64,000 nt of DNA, from the NCBI RefSeq assembly GCF_000739085.1, contig NZ_CP009110.1, forward strand, positions 1,364,001-1,428,000, written 5' to 3'. This DNA is from Amycolatopsis methanolica 239. GTDB taxonomy: Bacteria > Actinomycetota > Actinomycetes > Mycobacteriales > Pseudonocardiaceae. Positions within the stretch are counted from its first letter, which is position 1, and each line of letters opens with the position of its first letter. Of this stretch, positions 18,269-28,726 are shown in pieces. The notes under the pieces are model-generated. The model made no database searches and had not been told where the DNA came from. It saw nothing but the letters and a program-made list of their open reading frames with translations. A program made the position numbers and the translations under genes.

Positions 18269-18350
18269 CAATCCGCTAACGTCCGGCTCCGGTTCACCCC
18301 ACGTGTCGAAGAACGCCGCGGGGACCCGGCGGCCACCGAGAGAGGACTCC

Positions 18351-18581
18351 ATGAAGAGCGGTATCCACCCCGAGTACGTGCCCACCACCGTCACCTGTGG
18401 TTGCGGCAACACCTTCACGACCCGCAGCACCAAGACCTCCGGCGCCATCACGGTCGAAATCTGCTCGAACTGCCACCCCTTCTACACCGGCAAGCAGAAG
18501 ATCATGGACACCGGTGGCCGGGTCGCGCGCTTCGAGGCGCGCTACGGCAAGCGGGCCGGCAAGAAGGCCGACGCCAAGTAG
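18351..18581 (+). CDS. rpmE: 50S ribosomal protein L31 (zinc-binding form)
   Basis: A 76-residue protein. The cysteines of the zinc ribbon are present: CGC (residues 16-18) and CSNC (residues 38-41), so this is the C+ form rather than the zinc-free paralogue. It belongs to the large ribosomal subunit and can act as a zinc store. ATG 18351 is preceded by GAGAGGA. A terminator follows. Confidence 0.97.
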   Translation: MKSGIHPEYVPTTVTCGCGNTFTTRSTKTSGAITVEICSNCHPFYTGKQKIMDTGGRVARFEARYGKRAGKKADAK

Positions 18582-18590
18582 CTCCACCGC

Positions 18591-18630
18591 CGGCGCCCAC
18601 TCCCGACGATCGGGGGTGGGCGCCGCTTTT
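18591..18630 (+). terminator. Intrinsic terminator after rpmE
   Basis: GGCGCCCAC pairs with GTGGGCGCC, with an inner CCCGA/TCGGG stem, followed by GCTTTTGTGT. It separates rpmE from prfA. Confidence 0.85.
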
Positions 18631-18663
18631 GTGTCCTGAGGCCATCAAGAGGAAGGTTCGGTC

Positions 18664-19734
<1,071 letters not shown>

Positions 19735-19737
19735 CCC

Positions 19738-20499
19738 CTACCGGTCCAGGAAGTCCCTGATCCGGGCGAGCCACTCGTCGCGGGCCTCGGCCTGCATCGA
19801 GTGGCCGCTCGCGATCGCCACGAACTCCGCGCCCGGGATCCCGTCGGCCAGTTCGCGCTGCACGCCGATCGGCACCAGCACGTCCTGTCGCGTGCCGATG
19901 ACCAGCGTCGGCACGGTGATCCGGCCCAGCTCGGCGCGGGTGTCCACCGACGCCACCAGGTCCACGTGCTCCGGCGCGCCCTCGGGAACGGCCAGCCCGG
20001 CCAGCGCGCCCTCGAGTTCCTGCGGCGACAGCGCGTTCAGGTACCCCGCGCCCACACCCGCGAAGGTCAGGTACTTCGCCAGCAGCTCCTTGTTCCCGAG
20101 GTCCAGCAGCTCCCGCCACACGTCGACGGCGAGCCGCATCTGGTTCGTCGGGTGGGCGAACCCGGCGGTCAGCACGAGGCCGCTCACCCGCTCCGGGTGC
20201 CGCGTGGCCGCGCGCACCGCGACGGCCGTGCCCAGCGAATAGCCGAGGATCGTGAAGCGCTTCACGCCGGCGGACACGGCGGTCGCCACCAGGGAGTCGG
20301 CCAGCCCGTCCAGGGTCAGCGGCCCGTCGCTGCGTGGCGTCGCCCCGCTGCCCGGGTAGTCCGGGCCGACCACGGTGTGCGTGCGGGCGAGGTCGTCCAG
20401 GATCGGGCCGAAGTTCGCCTCGATGCCGCCGCCAGCGCCGTGGGCGAGCAGCAGGCCGGGGCCGGATCCGCGGACGACGTGCGAGAAATGTTCGATCAT
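19738..20499 (-). CDS. Alpha/beta hydrolase, MerR-adjacent
   Basis: A 253-residue alpha/beta-hydrolase. The nucleophile elbow is GYSLG (serine about residue 97), the acid is probably in the TRQDVLVP segment, and the catalytic histidine is in IASGHSMQAE near the C terminus. The oxyanion region is LLLAHGAGGG. It is divergent from a MerR regulator, and its promoter has the long spacer typical of MerR-activated genes. The -10 lies six bases before ATG 20499, so the transcript should be leaderless. Substrate unknown; a detoxifying esterase is one possibility. Confidence 0.88.
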   Translation of the reverse strand: MIEHFSHVVRGSGPGLLLAHGAGGGIEANFGPILDDLARTHTVVGPDYPGSGATPRSDGPLTLDGLADSLVATAVSAGVKRFTILGYSLGTAVAVRAATRHPERVSGLVLTAGFAHPTNQMRLAVDVWRELLDLGNKELLAKYLTFAGVGAGYLNALSPQELEGALAGLAVPEGAPEHVDLVASVDTRAELGRITVPTLVIGTRQDVLVPIGVQRELADGIPGAEFVAIASGHSMQAEARDEWLARIRDFLDR

Positions 20500-20505
20500 G
20501 CCGCG

Positions 20506-20537
20506 ACGTTAGGAACTGACACCGGTGTGAAGGTCAA
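20506..20537 (-). promoter_or_regulatory. MerR-type long-spacer promoter of the hydrolase gene
   Basis: On the minus strand TTGACC (20537-20532) and TAACGT (20511-20506) are 20 bp apart (19 if CTAACG is used). The spacer contains the dyad ACACCGGTGT. Overlong spacers with a central dyad are characteristic of promoters activated by MerR-family proteins through DNA untwisting. The adjacent divergent MerR gene is the obvious regulator. Confidence 0.65.
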
Positions 20538-20558
20538 CTTTCGAGTGAGCGAGGTCGC

Positions 20559-20906
20559 ATGCGGATCGGTGAGCTGTCCGCCCGGACCGGGGTCAGCCAG
20601 CGGTTGCTGCGGTACTACGAGGAGCAGGGGCTCCTGGTGCCACGCCGGGACACGAACGGTTACCGGGTCTACGACGACGACGCCGTGGTCACGGTTCGGC
20701 AGATCCGCGCGCTGCTCGCGGCCGGGTTGTCGACGTGCGTGATCCGGGAGGTGCTGCCCTGCGCCCGGGGCGAGAAGCCGGAGCTGGAGATGTGCCCGTC
20801 GCTGGTGCGCACACTGCGTGAGCAGCTCGACGCGCTGGACGAGCGCATCGACGATCTCCGGCAGACGCGCGGGGCGCTCGCGGCATACGTCCCCGCGAGC
20901 GGATGA
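20559..20906 (+). CDS. MerR family transcriptional regulator
   Basis: A 115-residue MerR protein: winged helix-turn-helix MRIGELSARTGVSQRLLRYYEEQGLL with the usual NGYRVYDDDAV wing, then a dimerisation helix (LREQLDALDERIDDLRQTRGALAAY). The C-terminal effector region is very short. Cysteines occur at CVIREVLPC and in EMC; whether they sense metal or redox stress is unknown. Divergent from the hydrolase it probably activates. Confidence 0.9.
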   Translation: MRIGELSARTGVSQRLLRYYEEQGLLVPRRDTNGYRVYDDDAVVTVRQIRALLAAGLSTCVIREVLPCARGEKPELEMCPSLVRTLREQLDALDERIDDLRQTRGALAAYVPASG

Positions 20907-20928
20907 CCGCTGTGGAAAAGTTGGGTGC

Positions 20929-21792
20929 GTGAAGCGGCAACCGTTGCGACTGGCGATCCTCGAGGCGATGCGCATCCTGGAGGAGGCGGGGGTGGCGTCT
21001 CCGCGCGCCGACGCCGAACTCATCGCCGCGCACGTGCTCGGCGTCGACCGCGGTCGCCTGCCGCTCGTGCCCCTCGTCGACCCGCCCGTGATCGAGGCGA
21101 TCGGCAAGCTGGTGGCGCAGCGCGCCAAGCGGGTGCCGCTGCAGCACCTGACCGGGTGGGCCGGGTTCGCCGGCATCACGCTGGACGTCGGGCCCGGTGT
21201 CTTCATCCCGCGGCCGGAGACGGAACTGCTGGTCGAGTGGGGGTTGCGGCTCATCCACGGCCGCGAGTACCCGGTGGTGGTCGACCTGTGCACCGGTTCG
21301 GGCGCGCTGGCGCTGGCGATCGCGCACGAGCGGCCGGACGCGGTGGTCTACGCCGTGGACATCGACCCGAACGCGCTCGCGTGGGCGCGGCACAACGCGG
21401 ACAAGCAGGCCGCGGCGGGGGACACGCCGATCCGCCTGTACTCCGGCGACGTCGGGGACAGCACGATCTTCGCCGAGCTGGACGGCCTGGTGGACCTGGT
21501 GGTGTGCAACCCGCCGTACGTCCCGCCGGGCGGCGACCTGCCGCCCGAGGTGGTCGACTTCGACCCGCCGCAGGCGGTCTTCGCCCCCGACGGCGGTCTC
21601 GCGGTGGTCCGGCAGGCCGTGGCGACCGCCTGCCGCCTCCTCAAGCGCGGCGGCGGGGTGGCCATCGAACACGACGACACGCACGGCTCGGCCGCGCCGG
21701 CGCTGGTCGCGTCCCGCAAGGTGCTGACGGACGTCCAGGACCACCGCGACCTCGCCGGACGCCCCCGTTTCGTGACCGCCCTCCGCGGCTGA
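20929..21792 (+). CDS. prmC: Peptide chain release factor N(5)-glutamine methyltransferase
   Basis: A 287-residue SAM-dependent methyltransferase that modifies the GGQ glutamine of release factors. The N-terminal helical domain is followed by the SAM motif VVDLCTGSGALALA and the catalytic NPPY in VVCNPPYVPP. I chose GTG 20929 (VKRQPLRLAIL), where the family similarity begins. It normally sits next to prfA; here a MerR-hydrolase pair lies between. Confidence 0.95.
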   Translation: MKRQPLRLAILEAMRILEEAGVASPRADAELIAAHVLGVDRGRLPLVPLVDPPVIEAIGKLVAQRAKRVPLQHLTGWAGFAGITLDVGPGVFIPRPETELLVEWGLRLIHGREYPVVVDLCTGSGALALAIAHERPDAVVYAVDIDPNALAWARHNADKQAAAGDTPIRLYSGDVGDSTIFAELDGLVDLVVCNPPYVPPGGDLPPEVVDFDPPQAVFAPDGGLAVVRQAVATACRLLKRGGGVAIEHDDTHGSAAPALVASRKVLTDVQDHRDLAGRPRFVTALRG

Positions 21793-21881
21793 CCCCGCGA
21801 CGCCCGGCACACGCGCCGCGGCGTGTCGCGCGGCCGGTGCGGTGAGCGCCACCCGCAACCAAGCCGTTACCCGACCGGGAA

Positions 21882-21887
21882 TAGTCT
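21882..21887 (+). promoter_or_regulatory. -10 element for a leaderless threonylcarbamoyl-AMP synthase transcript
   Basis: TAGTCT ends seven bases before ATG 21895. There is no Shine-Dalgarno before this ATG, so translation from a leaderless mRNA is likely. Confidence 0.4.
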
Positions 21888-21894
21888 TCACCCC

Positions 21895-22545
21895 ATGAGC
21901 GCGGTGTACGACTGCAGCTGTCCGGAGACGCGGGCCGAGGGGCTGGCCGCGGCGGCGAGCGCGGTGCGTTCGGGGCGGCTTGTCGTGCTGCCCACCGACA
22001 CGGTCTACGGCATCGGGGCGGACGCGTTCGACTCGGCCGCCGTGCGGGCGCTGCTGCGGGCGAAGAACCGCGGCCTGGACCTGCCCGTCGGCGTCCTCGT
22101 CGGCTCATGGTCCACAATAGACGGTCTTGTCCTCGGCGTCCCGCCGCAGGCACGGGCCCTCATCGAGGCCTTCTGGCCCGGTGATCTGTCCATTGTGCTC
22201 CCGCACGCGCCGAGCCTGCGCTGGGACCTCGGCACCACCCGCGGCACCGTGATGCTCCGGATGCCGCTGCACCCGGTCGCACTGGAGCTGCTCCGCGACG
22301 TCGGCCCGATGGCCGTCTCCAGCGCCAACGTCTCCGGGCGGCCCCCGGCGTCCAGCGCGGAGGAGGCGCAGGAGCAGCTCGGCGAGTCGGTCTCCGTCTA
22401 CCTCGACGGCGGGCCCAGCGGCGAACCGGTGCCCTCGTCGATCGTCGACCTGACCGGCGACGAGCCCGTGCTGCTGCGGGCGGGCGCGGTGAGCGCGGAA
22501 GCGGTGAGCGAGGTGCTCGGCGCACCGGTGAAGACCGCGGCCTGA
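21895..22545 (+). CDS. ywlC: L-threonylcarbamoyladenylate synthase (Sua5/YwlC/YrdC family)
   Basis: A 216-residue protein that makes threonylcarbamoyl-AMP for the t6A37 modification of ANN-decoding tRNAs. The YrdC fold motifs are VLPTDTVYGIGADAF, the KNRGLDLPVGVLV segment, WPGDLSIVL, and MAVSSANVSG. ATG 21895 rather than the longer open frame, because the match starts here and a -10 lies just upstream. The stop overlaps the wecA start (TGATG), indicating coupling. Confidence 0.95.
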   Translation: MSAVYDCSCPETRAEGLAAAASAVRSGRLVVLPTDTVYGIGADAFDSAAVRALLRAKNRGLDLPVGVLVGSWSTIDGLVLGVPPQARALIEAFWPGDLSIVLPHAPSLRWDLGTTRGTVMLRMPLHPVALELLRDVGPMAVSSANVSGRPPASSAEEAQEQLGESVSVYLDGGPSGEPVPSSIVDLTGDEPVLLRAGAVSAEAVSEVLGAPVKTAA

Positions 22546-23705
22546 TGACCCCCGTAACCACCGCAGGCCTCCCGATCCGGGAGTACATCCTCGTCGGTCT
22601 CATCGCCGCGACGCTGACGTTCCTGCTCACCGGCGTCATCCGGCGCCTGGCGATCCGCCTCGGCGCGATCGCCAACCCGCGTGCCAGGGACGTGCACGTC
22701 ATCCCGATCCCGCGCATGGGCGGCGTCGGCATGTACCTGGGTGTCGTCTGCGGCATGGCGATGGCCCACCAGCTGCCGGTGCTGCGCCGCGCGTTCGACT
22801 TCTCCCTCGACCCGGTCGGCGTGCTGATCGGCGGCGGCGTCATCGTGCTGATCGGCGCGCTGGACGACCGGTTCGAGATCGACGCCTGGACCAAGCTCGC
22901 CGGCCAGGTGATGTGCGCGGGCATCCTGGTCATCTTCGGCGTGCAGTGGAACGTGTTCTGGGTGCCGTGGGGCGGCAACGGCGACGCGCTCGGCTCCGTG
23001 GTCACCCTGGACAACAACCAGGGCGGGCTGCTGATGGTGCTGCTCGTCGTGCTGCTGGTGAACGCGCTGAACTTCGTCGACGGGCTGGACGGCCTCGCCG
23101 CCGGGCTGGGCTTCATCGCGGCGGCCGCGACCTGCGCGTTCTCGCTCGGTCTGCTCAACTCCCAAGGCGGCGACGTCGGCGTCTACCCGCCGGCGCTGAT
23201 CGCCGCCACGCTGGCCGGCGCGTGCCTCGGCTTCCTGCCGCACAACTTCCAGCCCGCGAAGATCTTCATGGGCGACTCCGGCTCGATGATGATCGGCCTG
23301 ATGCTGGCCGGTGCCACCACGTCGGCCTCCGGCAAGATCAACTACACCCGGTTCGGCGGCTCCGACGCGCTGGCGCTGCTGTCCCCGCTGCTGGTCGTCG
23401 TGGCGGTCCTGTTCCTGCCGGTCCTCGACCTGCTGATGGCGGTCGTCCGTCGCACGCGGCGCGGCGAGAGCCCGTTCGCGGCCGACAAGATGCACCTGCA
23501 CCACCGCCTGCTGGAGATCGGCCACTCGCAGCGCCGCGCGGTGCTGCTGATCTACCTGTGGGCGGGCCTGCTCGGCTTCGGCGCGGTCTCGATGACGCTG
23601 TTCGACACGACGGCGGTACTCTGGATCGTCGGCGCGGGACTCGTCCTCGCCGGGATCGTGTCCGTCATTCCGCGCCTGAGGTCGCGGAACCAGGGAGTGT
23701 CATGA
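22545..23705 (+). CDS. wecA: Undecaprenyl/decaprenyl-phosphate N-acetylglucosaminyl 1-phosphate transferase (WecA/MraY family)
   Basis: A 386-residue polytopic membrane protein of the GlcNAc-1-P transferase family, which starts lipid-linked glycan synthesis; in mycobacteria WecA starts arabinogalactan linkage-unit synthesis. About ten membrane helices. Diagnostic motifs are the Mg-binding region NALNFVDGLDGLAAG, the FMGDSGS motif (IFMGDSGSMMIG), and the cytoplasmic HLHHRLLEIGHSQRR histidine motif typical of WecA rather than MraY. Start overlaps the preceding stop; the gene ends overlapping atpI (ATGA). Confidence 0.95.
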   Translation: MTPVTTAGLPIREYILVGLIAATLTFLLTGVIRRLAIRLGAIANPRARDVHVIPIPRMGGVGMYLGVVCGMAMAHQLPVLRRAFDFSLDPVGVLIGGGVIVLIGALDDRFEIDAWTKLAGQVMCAGILVIFGVQWNVFWVPWGGNGDALGSVVTLDNNQGGLLMVLLVVLLVNALNFVDGLDGLAAGLGFIAAAATCAFSLGLLNSQGGDVGVYPPALIAATLAGACLGFLPHNFQPAKIFMGDSGSMMIGLMLAGATTSASGKINYTRFGGSDALALLSPLLVVVAVLFLPVLDLLMAVVRRTRRGESPFAADKMHLHHRLLEIGHSQRRAVLLIYLWAGLLGFGAVSMTLFDTTAVLWIVGAGLVLAGIVSVIPRLRSRNQGVS

Positions 23706-24133
23706 CCGACAACACCGAAAACCCGCACGCGCAGTCGGTGCTCAAGCTGGCCGACGCGATGCTGCGCTTCGCGCTGTGGCCGGGGCTGGCCACGGTCGTG
23801 ATCGGCGTGGTCGTGTCGACGATCCTGTCCGGTGTGCCGGGTCTGCTGGGCTCGCTGGTCGGCGGCGCGATCGCGTTCGCGTCGTCCCTGATCACGCTGT
23901 TCATGATGCGCAAGTCGGCCGCGCTGGACCCGTTCATGGTGATGGCGGTGGCGATCGGCGGCTACATCCTCAAGGTGCTGGTCCTGTTCGGCGTCATGAC
24001 CGCTCTCAAGGGCGTCGACGCGTTCAACCGCTACGCGCTCGCGTTCACCACGCTGGCGGTGATCCTGGTCTGGGCCGCGGCGGAGTTCCTGGCCTTCCGC
24101 AAGACCAAGATCCCGACGATCATCCCGAGCTGA
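23702..24133 (+). CDS. atpI: ATP synthase protein I (AtpI-like)
   Basis: A 143-residue protein with four predicted membrane helices, in the position of atpI before the ATP synthase operon. AtpI-type proteins help c-ring assembly or magnesium supply in other bacteria. Sequence conservation is low, so the call rests on topology, size and position (same as Rv1303 in M. tuberculosis). ATGA overlap with wecA. Confidence 0.8.
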   Translation: MTDNTENPHAQSVLKLADAMLRFALWPGLATVVIGVVVSTILSGVPGLLGSLVGGAIAFASSLITLFMMRKSAALDPFMVMAVAIGGYILKVLVLFGVMTALKGVDAFNRYALAFTTLAVILVWAAAEFLAFRKTKIPTIIPS

Positions 24134-24503
24134 CTTCCGCAGGTCAGCGCAGGATTCCGGCGGTACTCCAACGGGTGGGAACCAATTAAGGAGTACGCCC
24201 GTACGGTGTCGATTTACCGGCTGGTATCGTCCGCACTGTGGAGGTGGGGCCTTCGGCCCGCGCTCCCGATGCGGAACCCAACCGGCAACGTGGCGATCGA
24301 GACGGATGGCCCCTGAGCCGGCCTGGCTGATTCTGCTGTCGGAGATCGTAGTGCCGAAACCCCCAGGTGGCTGAAAGTACACGCGCTGTTCACTCAGGGG
24401 ATCCGCCTCCAAGTACCCGAAACGTATCGGGTACGTTAAGTCCAGATCGTGACGATTCCCCCGGCGGAGTGAACGCCGGCCGGGAGAACCGGAAGGAGCC
24501 CAG
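24134..24503 (+). other. Intergenic region with atp operon control sequences
   Basis: No gene is visible in these 370 bases. They contain GTAC-GCCC-GTAC (about 24191-24202), several short TA-rich elements without a convincing promoter pair, and a perfect 8-bp inverted repeat described separately. The Shine-Dalgarno GGAAGGAG of atpB lies at the right end. The region must hold the promoter of atpB-C. Confidence 0.6.
24413..24434. promoter_or_regulatory. Perfect inverted repeat upstream of atpB
   Basis: GTACCCGA and TCGGGTAC are separated by AACGTA, a 22-bp dyad 70 bp before the atpB start. There is no T-run, so a protein-binding site or an mRNA hairpin in the leader is more likely than a terminator. 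Confidence 0.5.
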
Positions 24504-25286
24504 TTGGGCGCGCTGGTATTGGCCGAGGGCGACACGTTCGCGCCCCCGGGTGCCGGAGACTTCGACCTGCCGCCGATCTTCCTCGGCGTCACCAAGCCGA
24601 TGATCCTGGTCGTGCTGTCGGTGATCATCATCGCGGCCTTCTTCCTGCTGACCTCGCGAAAGCTGAAGGTCGTGCCGGGCAAGGCGCAGTTCGCCGCCGA
24701 GTACGTCTACGACTTCGCGCGCAACGGCATCGCGCGTGAGCAGATCGGGTCGAAGGACTTCAAGCCGTTCATCCCGCTGGTGCTGACGCTGTTCAGCTTC
24801 GTGCTGATCAACAACCTGTTCGGGATCATCCCGATCTTCCAGTTCCCGACGTTCTCGCACATCGGTTTCCCGATCGCGCTGTCGCTGCTGGTGGTCTACC
24901 CGGTGTACCACTACGTCGGGTTCAAGCGGCACGGCTTCGTGGGCTACCTCAAGCACGCGACCGTCCCGCCGGGCGCGCCAGGCCCGATCTACATCCTGCT
25001 GACGCCGATCGAGTTCCTGCAGAAGTTCGTCCTCAACCCGCTCACCCTGGCGGTCCGGGTGTTCGCCGCGATGTTCGCAGGCCACCTGATCCTGCTGGTG
25101 TTCACGCTCGCGGGCGAGTTCCTGCTGCTCCACGCGGGCGGGGTCTTCAAGCCCATCTCGCTGGTCTCGTGGGCGTTCGCCATCCTGATGACCTTCGTGG
25201 AAGCGCTGATCCAGGTGATCCAGGCGTATGTGTTCGCCGTGCTGTCGGCGAACTACATCGGCGCCGCGCTCGCCGAAGACCACTAG
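24504..25286 (+). CDS. atpB: F1Fo ATP synthase subunit a
   Basis: A 260-residue membrane protein forming the proton half-channels of Fo. The helix with the essential arginine is recognisable in LAVRVFAAMFAGHLILLV, and the C-terminal helix in EALIQVIQAYVFAVLSANYIGAAL. A TTG start at 24504 is chosen because GGAAGGAG lies six bases upstream and no ATG or GTG is nearby. First gene of the eight-gene operon B-E-F-H-A-G-D-C. Confidence 0.97.
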   Translation: MGALVLAEGDTFAPPGAGDFDLPPIFLGVTKPMILVVLSVIIIAAFFLLTSRKLKVVPGKAQFAAEYVYDFARNGIAREQIGSKDFKPFIPLVLTLFSFVLINNLFGIIPIFQFPTFSHIGFPIALSLLVVYPVYHYVGFKRHGFVGYLKHATVPPGAPGPIYILLTPIEFLQKFVLNPLTLAVRVFAAMFAGHLILLVFTLAGEFLLLHAGGVFKPISLVSWAFAILMTFVEALIQVIQAYVFAVLSANYIGAALAEDH

Positions 25287-25349
25287 AAGAAAACGAACCG
25301 AAAAGCCCCCGATCCGCGTGGTAGCGGACCGAGTGAAAGGGAAACGCAA

Positions 25350-25607
25350 GTGAGCAACATCGTTCTTGCCCAGGCCGCCGAGACCGCCTCCAGCATCAAC
25401 CCGGGCCTCGCCGCCATCGGCTACGGTCTGGGCGCGATCGGCCCGGGCATCGGTGTGGGTCTGATCTGGGCCGCCGTCATCAACGGCACCGCCCGTCAGC
25501 CGGAGGCCCAGGGCAAGCTCATGGGTATCGCCTGGACCACCTTCGTGCTTACCGAGGTGCTCGCCCTGATCGGTCTGGTCGTCTACTTCATCGCCTCCGC
25601 CGCCTGA
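25350..25607 (+). CDS. atpE: F1Fo ATP synthase subunit c
   Basis: An 85-residue two-helix hairpin that forms the proton-driven rotor ring. The glycine-rich helix 1 ([19 protein letters not shown]), the polar RQPE loop and the proton-carrying E69 in [11 protein letters not shown] are clear. The corresponding mycobacterial protein is the target of diarylquinolines. GTG start with AAAGGGAAA upstream. Confidence 0.98.
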   Translation: MSNIVLAQAAETASSINPGLAAIGYGLGAIGPGIGVGLIWAAVINGTARQPEAQGKLMGIAWTTFVLTEVLALIGLVVYFIASAA

Positions 25608-25636
25608 GTTAACCGCTCACCGCTGAAGGAGTCGTT

Positions 25637-26191
25637 GTGGTGAAGACCCAGATCGTGCTGGCCGCGGAAGAGGCGCCGAACCCGGTGCTGCCGCATCTCA
25701 GCGAGATCATCCTCGGCCTGGTGGCCTTCCTGATCCTGCTGTGGCTGCTCAAGAAGTTCGCCGTGCCGCGCTTCGAGAAGATGTACGAAGAGCGCACGGC
25801 GGCCATCGAGGGTGGCATCGCCAAGGCGGAGAAGGCGCAGGCCGAAGCCGAAGAGGCGCTCGCGAAGTACCAGGCACAGCTCAAGGACGCCTACTCCGAG
25901 GCCGCCAAGATCCGTGACGACGCTCGCCTCGAGGCCGAGCGGATCAAGGAAGAGCTGCGGGCCGAGGCCCAGGACGAGGCCGCCCGGATCATCGCCCAGG
26001 GCCACGCCGCGCTGCAGGCCCAGAAGGCACAGATCGTCACGGAGCTGCGCAACGAGCTGGGCCGCAACTCGATCGAGCTGGCGAGCCGGATCGTCGGGGA
26101 GCACCTCGAGGACGAGGTCCGTCGCCGTGGCACGGTCGACCGGTTCCTCGCCGAGCTCGGCAGCAGCGCCGGTAACGGAGCAGGAAAGTAG
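25637..26191 (+). CDS. atpF: F1Fo ATP synthase subunit b
   Basis: A 184-residue peripheral-stalk subunit: one N-terminal membrane helix ([18 protein letters not shown]) followed by a long charged coiled coil. GTG 25637 with GAAGGAG upstream; a second GTG one codon on is equally possible. Only one b gene is present and it is not fused to delta, unlike the b-delta fusion of mycobacteria. Confidence 0.96.
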   Translation: MVKTQIVLAAEEAPNPVLPHLSEIILGLVAFLILLWLLKKFAVPRFEKMYEERTAAIEGGIAKAEKAQAEAEEALAKYQAQLKDAYSEAAKIRDDARLEAERIKEELRAEAQDEAARIIAQGHAALQAQKAQIVTELRNELGRNSIELASRIVGEHLEDEVRRRGTVDRFLAELGSSAGNGAGK

Positions 26192-26196
26192 TCCAG

Positions 26197-27021
26197 ATGA
26201 CGCTGACGCTGCACGCCGCGAGCCGCGAAGCGCTCGCCTCCGCCGAGACCCGGCTCGCCGAGGTCACCGGCGAGGCCGGCGCGGACTCGGCCGCCCTCGG
26301 CAACGAGCTGCTGGCCGTGGTCGACCTGCTCGGCAGGGAGATCGGGCTGCGCCGCGCGGTCGCCGACGCCTCGTCCGACCCGGAGGCCCGCACCCGGCTG
26401 GTCCGCGCGCTGCTGACCGGCAAGGTGTCCGAGCAGGCCCTGCGCGTGCTCGACGCCGTGGTCGCGGCCCGCTGGTCCAGCCCGCGGGAACTGGTCGACG
26501 GGGTCGAGTCGCTCGGCCGCAACGCGCTGCTCACCAGCGCGGAGAAGGCCGGGAAGCTCGACGCCGTCGAGGACCAGTTGTTCCGGATCGCCCGTATCGT
26601 GGTGAGCAACCCGGAGCTGGAGCAGACGCTGTCCGACCAGACGGCACCCGGCGACGCGAAGCGCAGGCTGGTGCGCGAGCTGCTGCAGAGCAAGGTGGAC
26701 GACATCACCCTTGCCCTGGTGGAGCAGGTCGTGGGCCGGTCGGCGGGCCGCAGCGTCGGGTTCAACCTGGACCAGCTGGTCAAGCTGGCCGCGCAGCGCC
26801 GCGAGCGCTCGGTCGCGTACGTCACGAGCGCGAGCGAGCTGTCCGCGGAGCAGCGGGAGCGGCTGGCCGAGCAGCTGCACCGGATCTACGGGCGCCCGAT
26901 CGGGCTGCACGTCGAGGTCGACGCCCGCCTCGGTGGCGGGCTCGTCGTCCGGGTGGGCGACGAGGTCATCGACGGCAGCACCGCGGGCCGGATCGCCGAG
27001 CTGCGCAGGCAGCTGGCCTGA
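26197..27021 (+). CDS. atpH: F1Fo ATP synthase subunit delta
   Basis: A 274-residue OSCP-type delta subunit linking the peripheral stalk to the top of F1. It is about 90 residues longer than the E. coli delta (177), as usual in actinobacteria. C-terminal match: [34 protein letters not shown] 26197, six bases after atpF. Confidence 0.96.
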   Translation: MTLTLHAASREALASAETRLAEVTGEAGADSAALGNELLAVVDLLGREIGLRRAVADASSDPEARTRLVRALLTGKVSEQALRVLDAVVAARWSSPRELVDGVESLGRNALLTSAEKAGKLDAVEDQLFRIARIVVSNPELEQTLSDQTAPGDAKRRLVRELLQSKVDDITLALVEQVVGRSAGRSVGFNLDQLVKLAAQRRERSVAYVTSASELSAEQRERLAEQLHRIYGRPIGLHVEVDARLGGGLVVRVGDEVIDGSTAGRIAELRRQLA

Positions 27022-27071
27022 CACCACACAAAGACTTTGCACACCTGCAGGAACGAGAGAGCGGGAACGAC

Positions 27072-28715
27072 ATGGCGGAGCTGACGATCTCCTCGGACGA
27101 GATCCGTAGCGCGATCGAGAACTACGTCTCGAGTTACTCACCCGAAGTCAACCGGGAAGAGGTCGGCGTCGTCGTGGACACCGGCGACGGCGTTGCCCAC
27201 GTCGAGGGTCTGCCCTCGACCATGGCCAACGAGCTGCTGGAGTTCCCCGGCGGGATCCTCGGCGTGGCCCAGAACCTGGAGCCGCGCCAGATCGGTGTCG
27301 TCATCCTCGGCAACTACGAGCAGATCGAGGAGGGTCAGGAGGTCAAGCGGACCGGCCAGATCCTCTCGATCCCGGTCGGCGAGGGCTTCCTCGGCCGCGT
27401 CATCGACCCGCTCGGCAAGCCGATCGACGGCCTCGGCGACATCCCGGCCGAGGACCGCCGCGCCCTCGAGCTGCAGGCCGCCTCGGTCGTGGAGCGCCAG
27501 CCGGTGTCCGAGCCGCTGCAGACGGGCATCACCGCGATCGACGCGATGACCCCGATCGGCCGCGGCCAGCGCCAGCTGATCATCGGCGACCGCAAGACCG
27601 GCAAGACCGCGGTCTGCGTCGACACGATCATCAACCAGAAGGCCAACTGGGCGACCGGCGACCCGAGCAAGCAGGTCCGCTGCATCTACGTCGCGGTCGG
27701 CCAGAAGGGCTCCACCATCGCCGGTGTCCGCAAGTCCCTCGAGGACGCGGGCGCGCTGGAGTACACCACCATCGTCGCGGCCCCCGCGTCGGACTCCGCC
27801 GGCTTCAAGTGGCTGGCCCCCTACACCGGTTCGGCCCTCGGCCAGCACTGGATGTACCAGGGCAAGCACGTCCTGATCGTGTTCGACGACCTGTCCAAGC
27901 AGGCGGACGCCTACCGCGCCCTGTCGCTGCTGCTGCGCCGCCCGCCGGGCCGCGAGGCGTTCCCCGGCGACGTCTTCTACTTGCACTCCCGGCTGCTCGA
28001 GCGCTGCGCGAAGCTGTCGGACGAGCTGGGTGGCGGCTCGCTGACCGGTCTGCCGGTCATCGAGACCAAGGCCAACGACATCTCGGCCTACATCCCCACC
28101 AACGTCATCTCGATCACCGACGGTCAGTGCTTCTTCCAGTCCGACCTGTTCAACTCGGGTCAGCGCCCCGCGGTCGACGTGACCACCTCGGTCTCCCGGG
28201 TCGGTGGTGACGCGCAGATCAAGGCGATGAAGACGGTGTCCGGTTCGCTGCGGATCGACCTGTCCCAGTACCAGGAGCTGCAGGCGTTCGCCGCCTTCGC
28301 CTCCGACCTGGACCCGACCTCGCGCGCCCAGCTGGACCGCGGTGCCCGCCTGTACGAGGTGCTCAAGCAGCCGCAGTACTCGCCGATCCCGGTCGAGCAG
28401 CAGGTCGTCACCGTGTACCTCGGCACCAAGGGGCACTTCGATGACGTGCCGGTGGAGGATGTGGCTCGCTTCAACACCGAGCTGCTGGAGAACATCCGCC
28501 ACAAGCACGACGACATCCTCGCCGAGATCCGCGACAAGGGTAAGTGGACCGACGAGCTCGCCGAGCGCGTCGCCGCCGCGGCCGCCGAGTTCAAGAAGGG
28601 CTTCACCACTTCTTCCGGTGAGCAGCTCGTGAACGAGGCCGAGGCCGAGGCGATGGACGCCGACAAGGTCGGGCAGGAGACCGTCAAGGTCAACAAGCCC
28701 GCCCCGACGAAGTGA
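27072..28715 (+). CDS. atpA: F1Fo ATP synthase subunit alpha with actinobacterial C-terminal extension
   Basis: A 547-residue non-catalytic nucleotide-binding subunit. Walker A is GDRKTGKTA and the family signature [14 protein letters not shown] is intact. After the usual alpha terminus (AEFKKGF) there are 36 extra residues ending [12 protein letters not shown]-terminal extension of this kind suppresses ATP hydrolysis in mycobacterial ATP synthases, so latency is likely here too. ATG 27072 follows GAGAGCGGGAACGAC. Confidence 0.98.
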   Translation: MAELTISSDEIRSAIENYVSSYSPEVNREEVGVVVDTGDGVAHVEGLPSTMANELLEFPGGILGVAQNLEPRQIGVVILGNYEQIEEGQEVKRTGQILSIPVGEGFLGRVIDPLGKPIDGLGDIPAEDRRALELQAASVVERQPVSEPLQTGITAIDAMTPIGRGQRQLIIGDRKTGKTAVCVDTIINQKANWATGDPSKQVRCIYVAVGQKGSTIAGVRKSLEDAGALEYTTIVAAPASDSAGFKWLAPYTGSALGQHWMYQGKHVLIVFDDLSKQADAYRALSLLLRRPPGREAFPGDVFYLHSRLLERCAKLSDELGGGSLTGLPVIETKANDISAYIPTNVISITDGQCFFQSDLFNSGQRPAVDVTTSVSRVGGDAQIKAMKTVSGSLRIDLSQYQELQAFAAFASDLDPTSRAQLDRGARLYEVLKQPQYSPIPVEQQVVTVYLGTKGHFDDVPVEDVARFNTELLENIRHKHDDILAEIRDKGKWTDELAERVAAAAAEFKKGFTTSSGEQLVNEAEAEAMDADKVGQETVKVNKPAPTK

Positions 28716-28726
28716 CCGGATAGCTG

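Noticed and set aside
25812..27071. In-frame extension of atpA upstream through atpF and atpH
   Set aside because: The alpha subunit match starts at ATG 27072; upstream the frame is a shadow of the b and delta genes.
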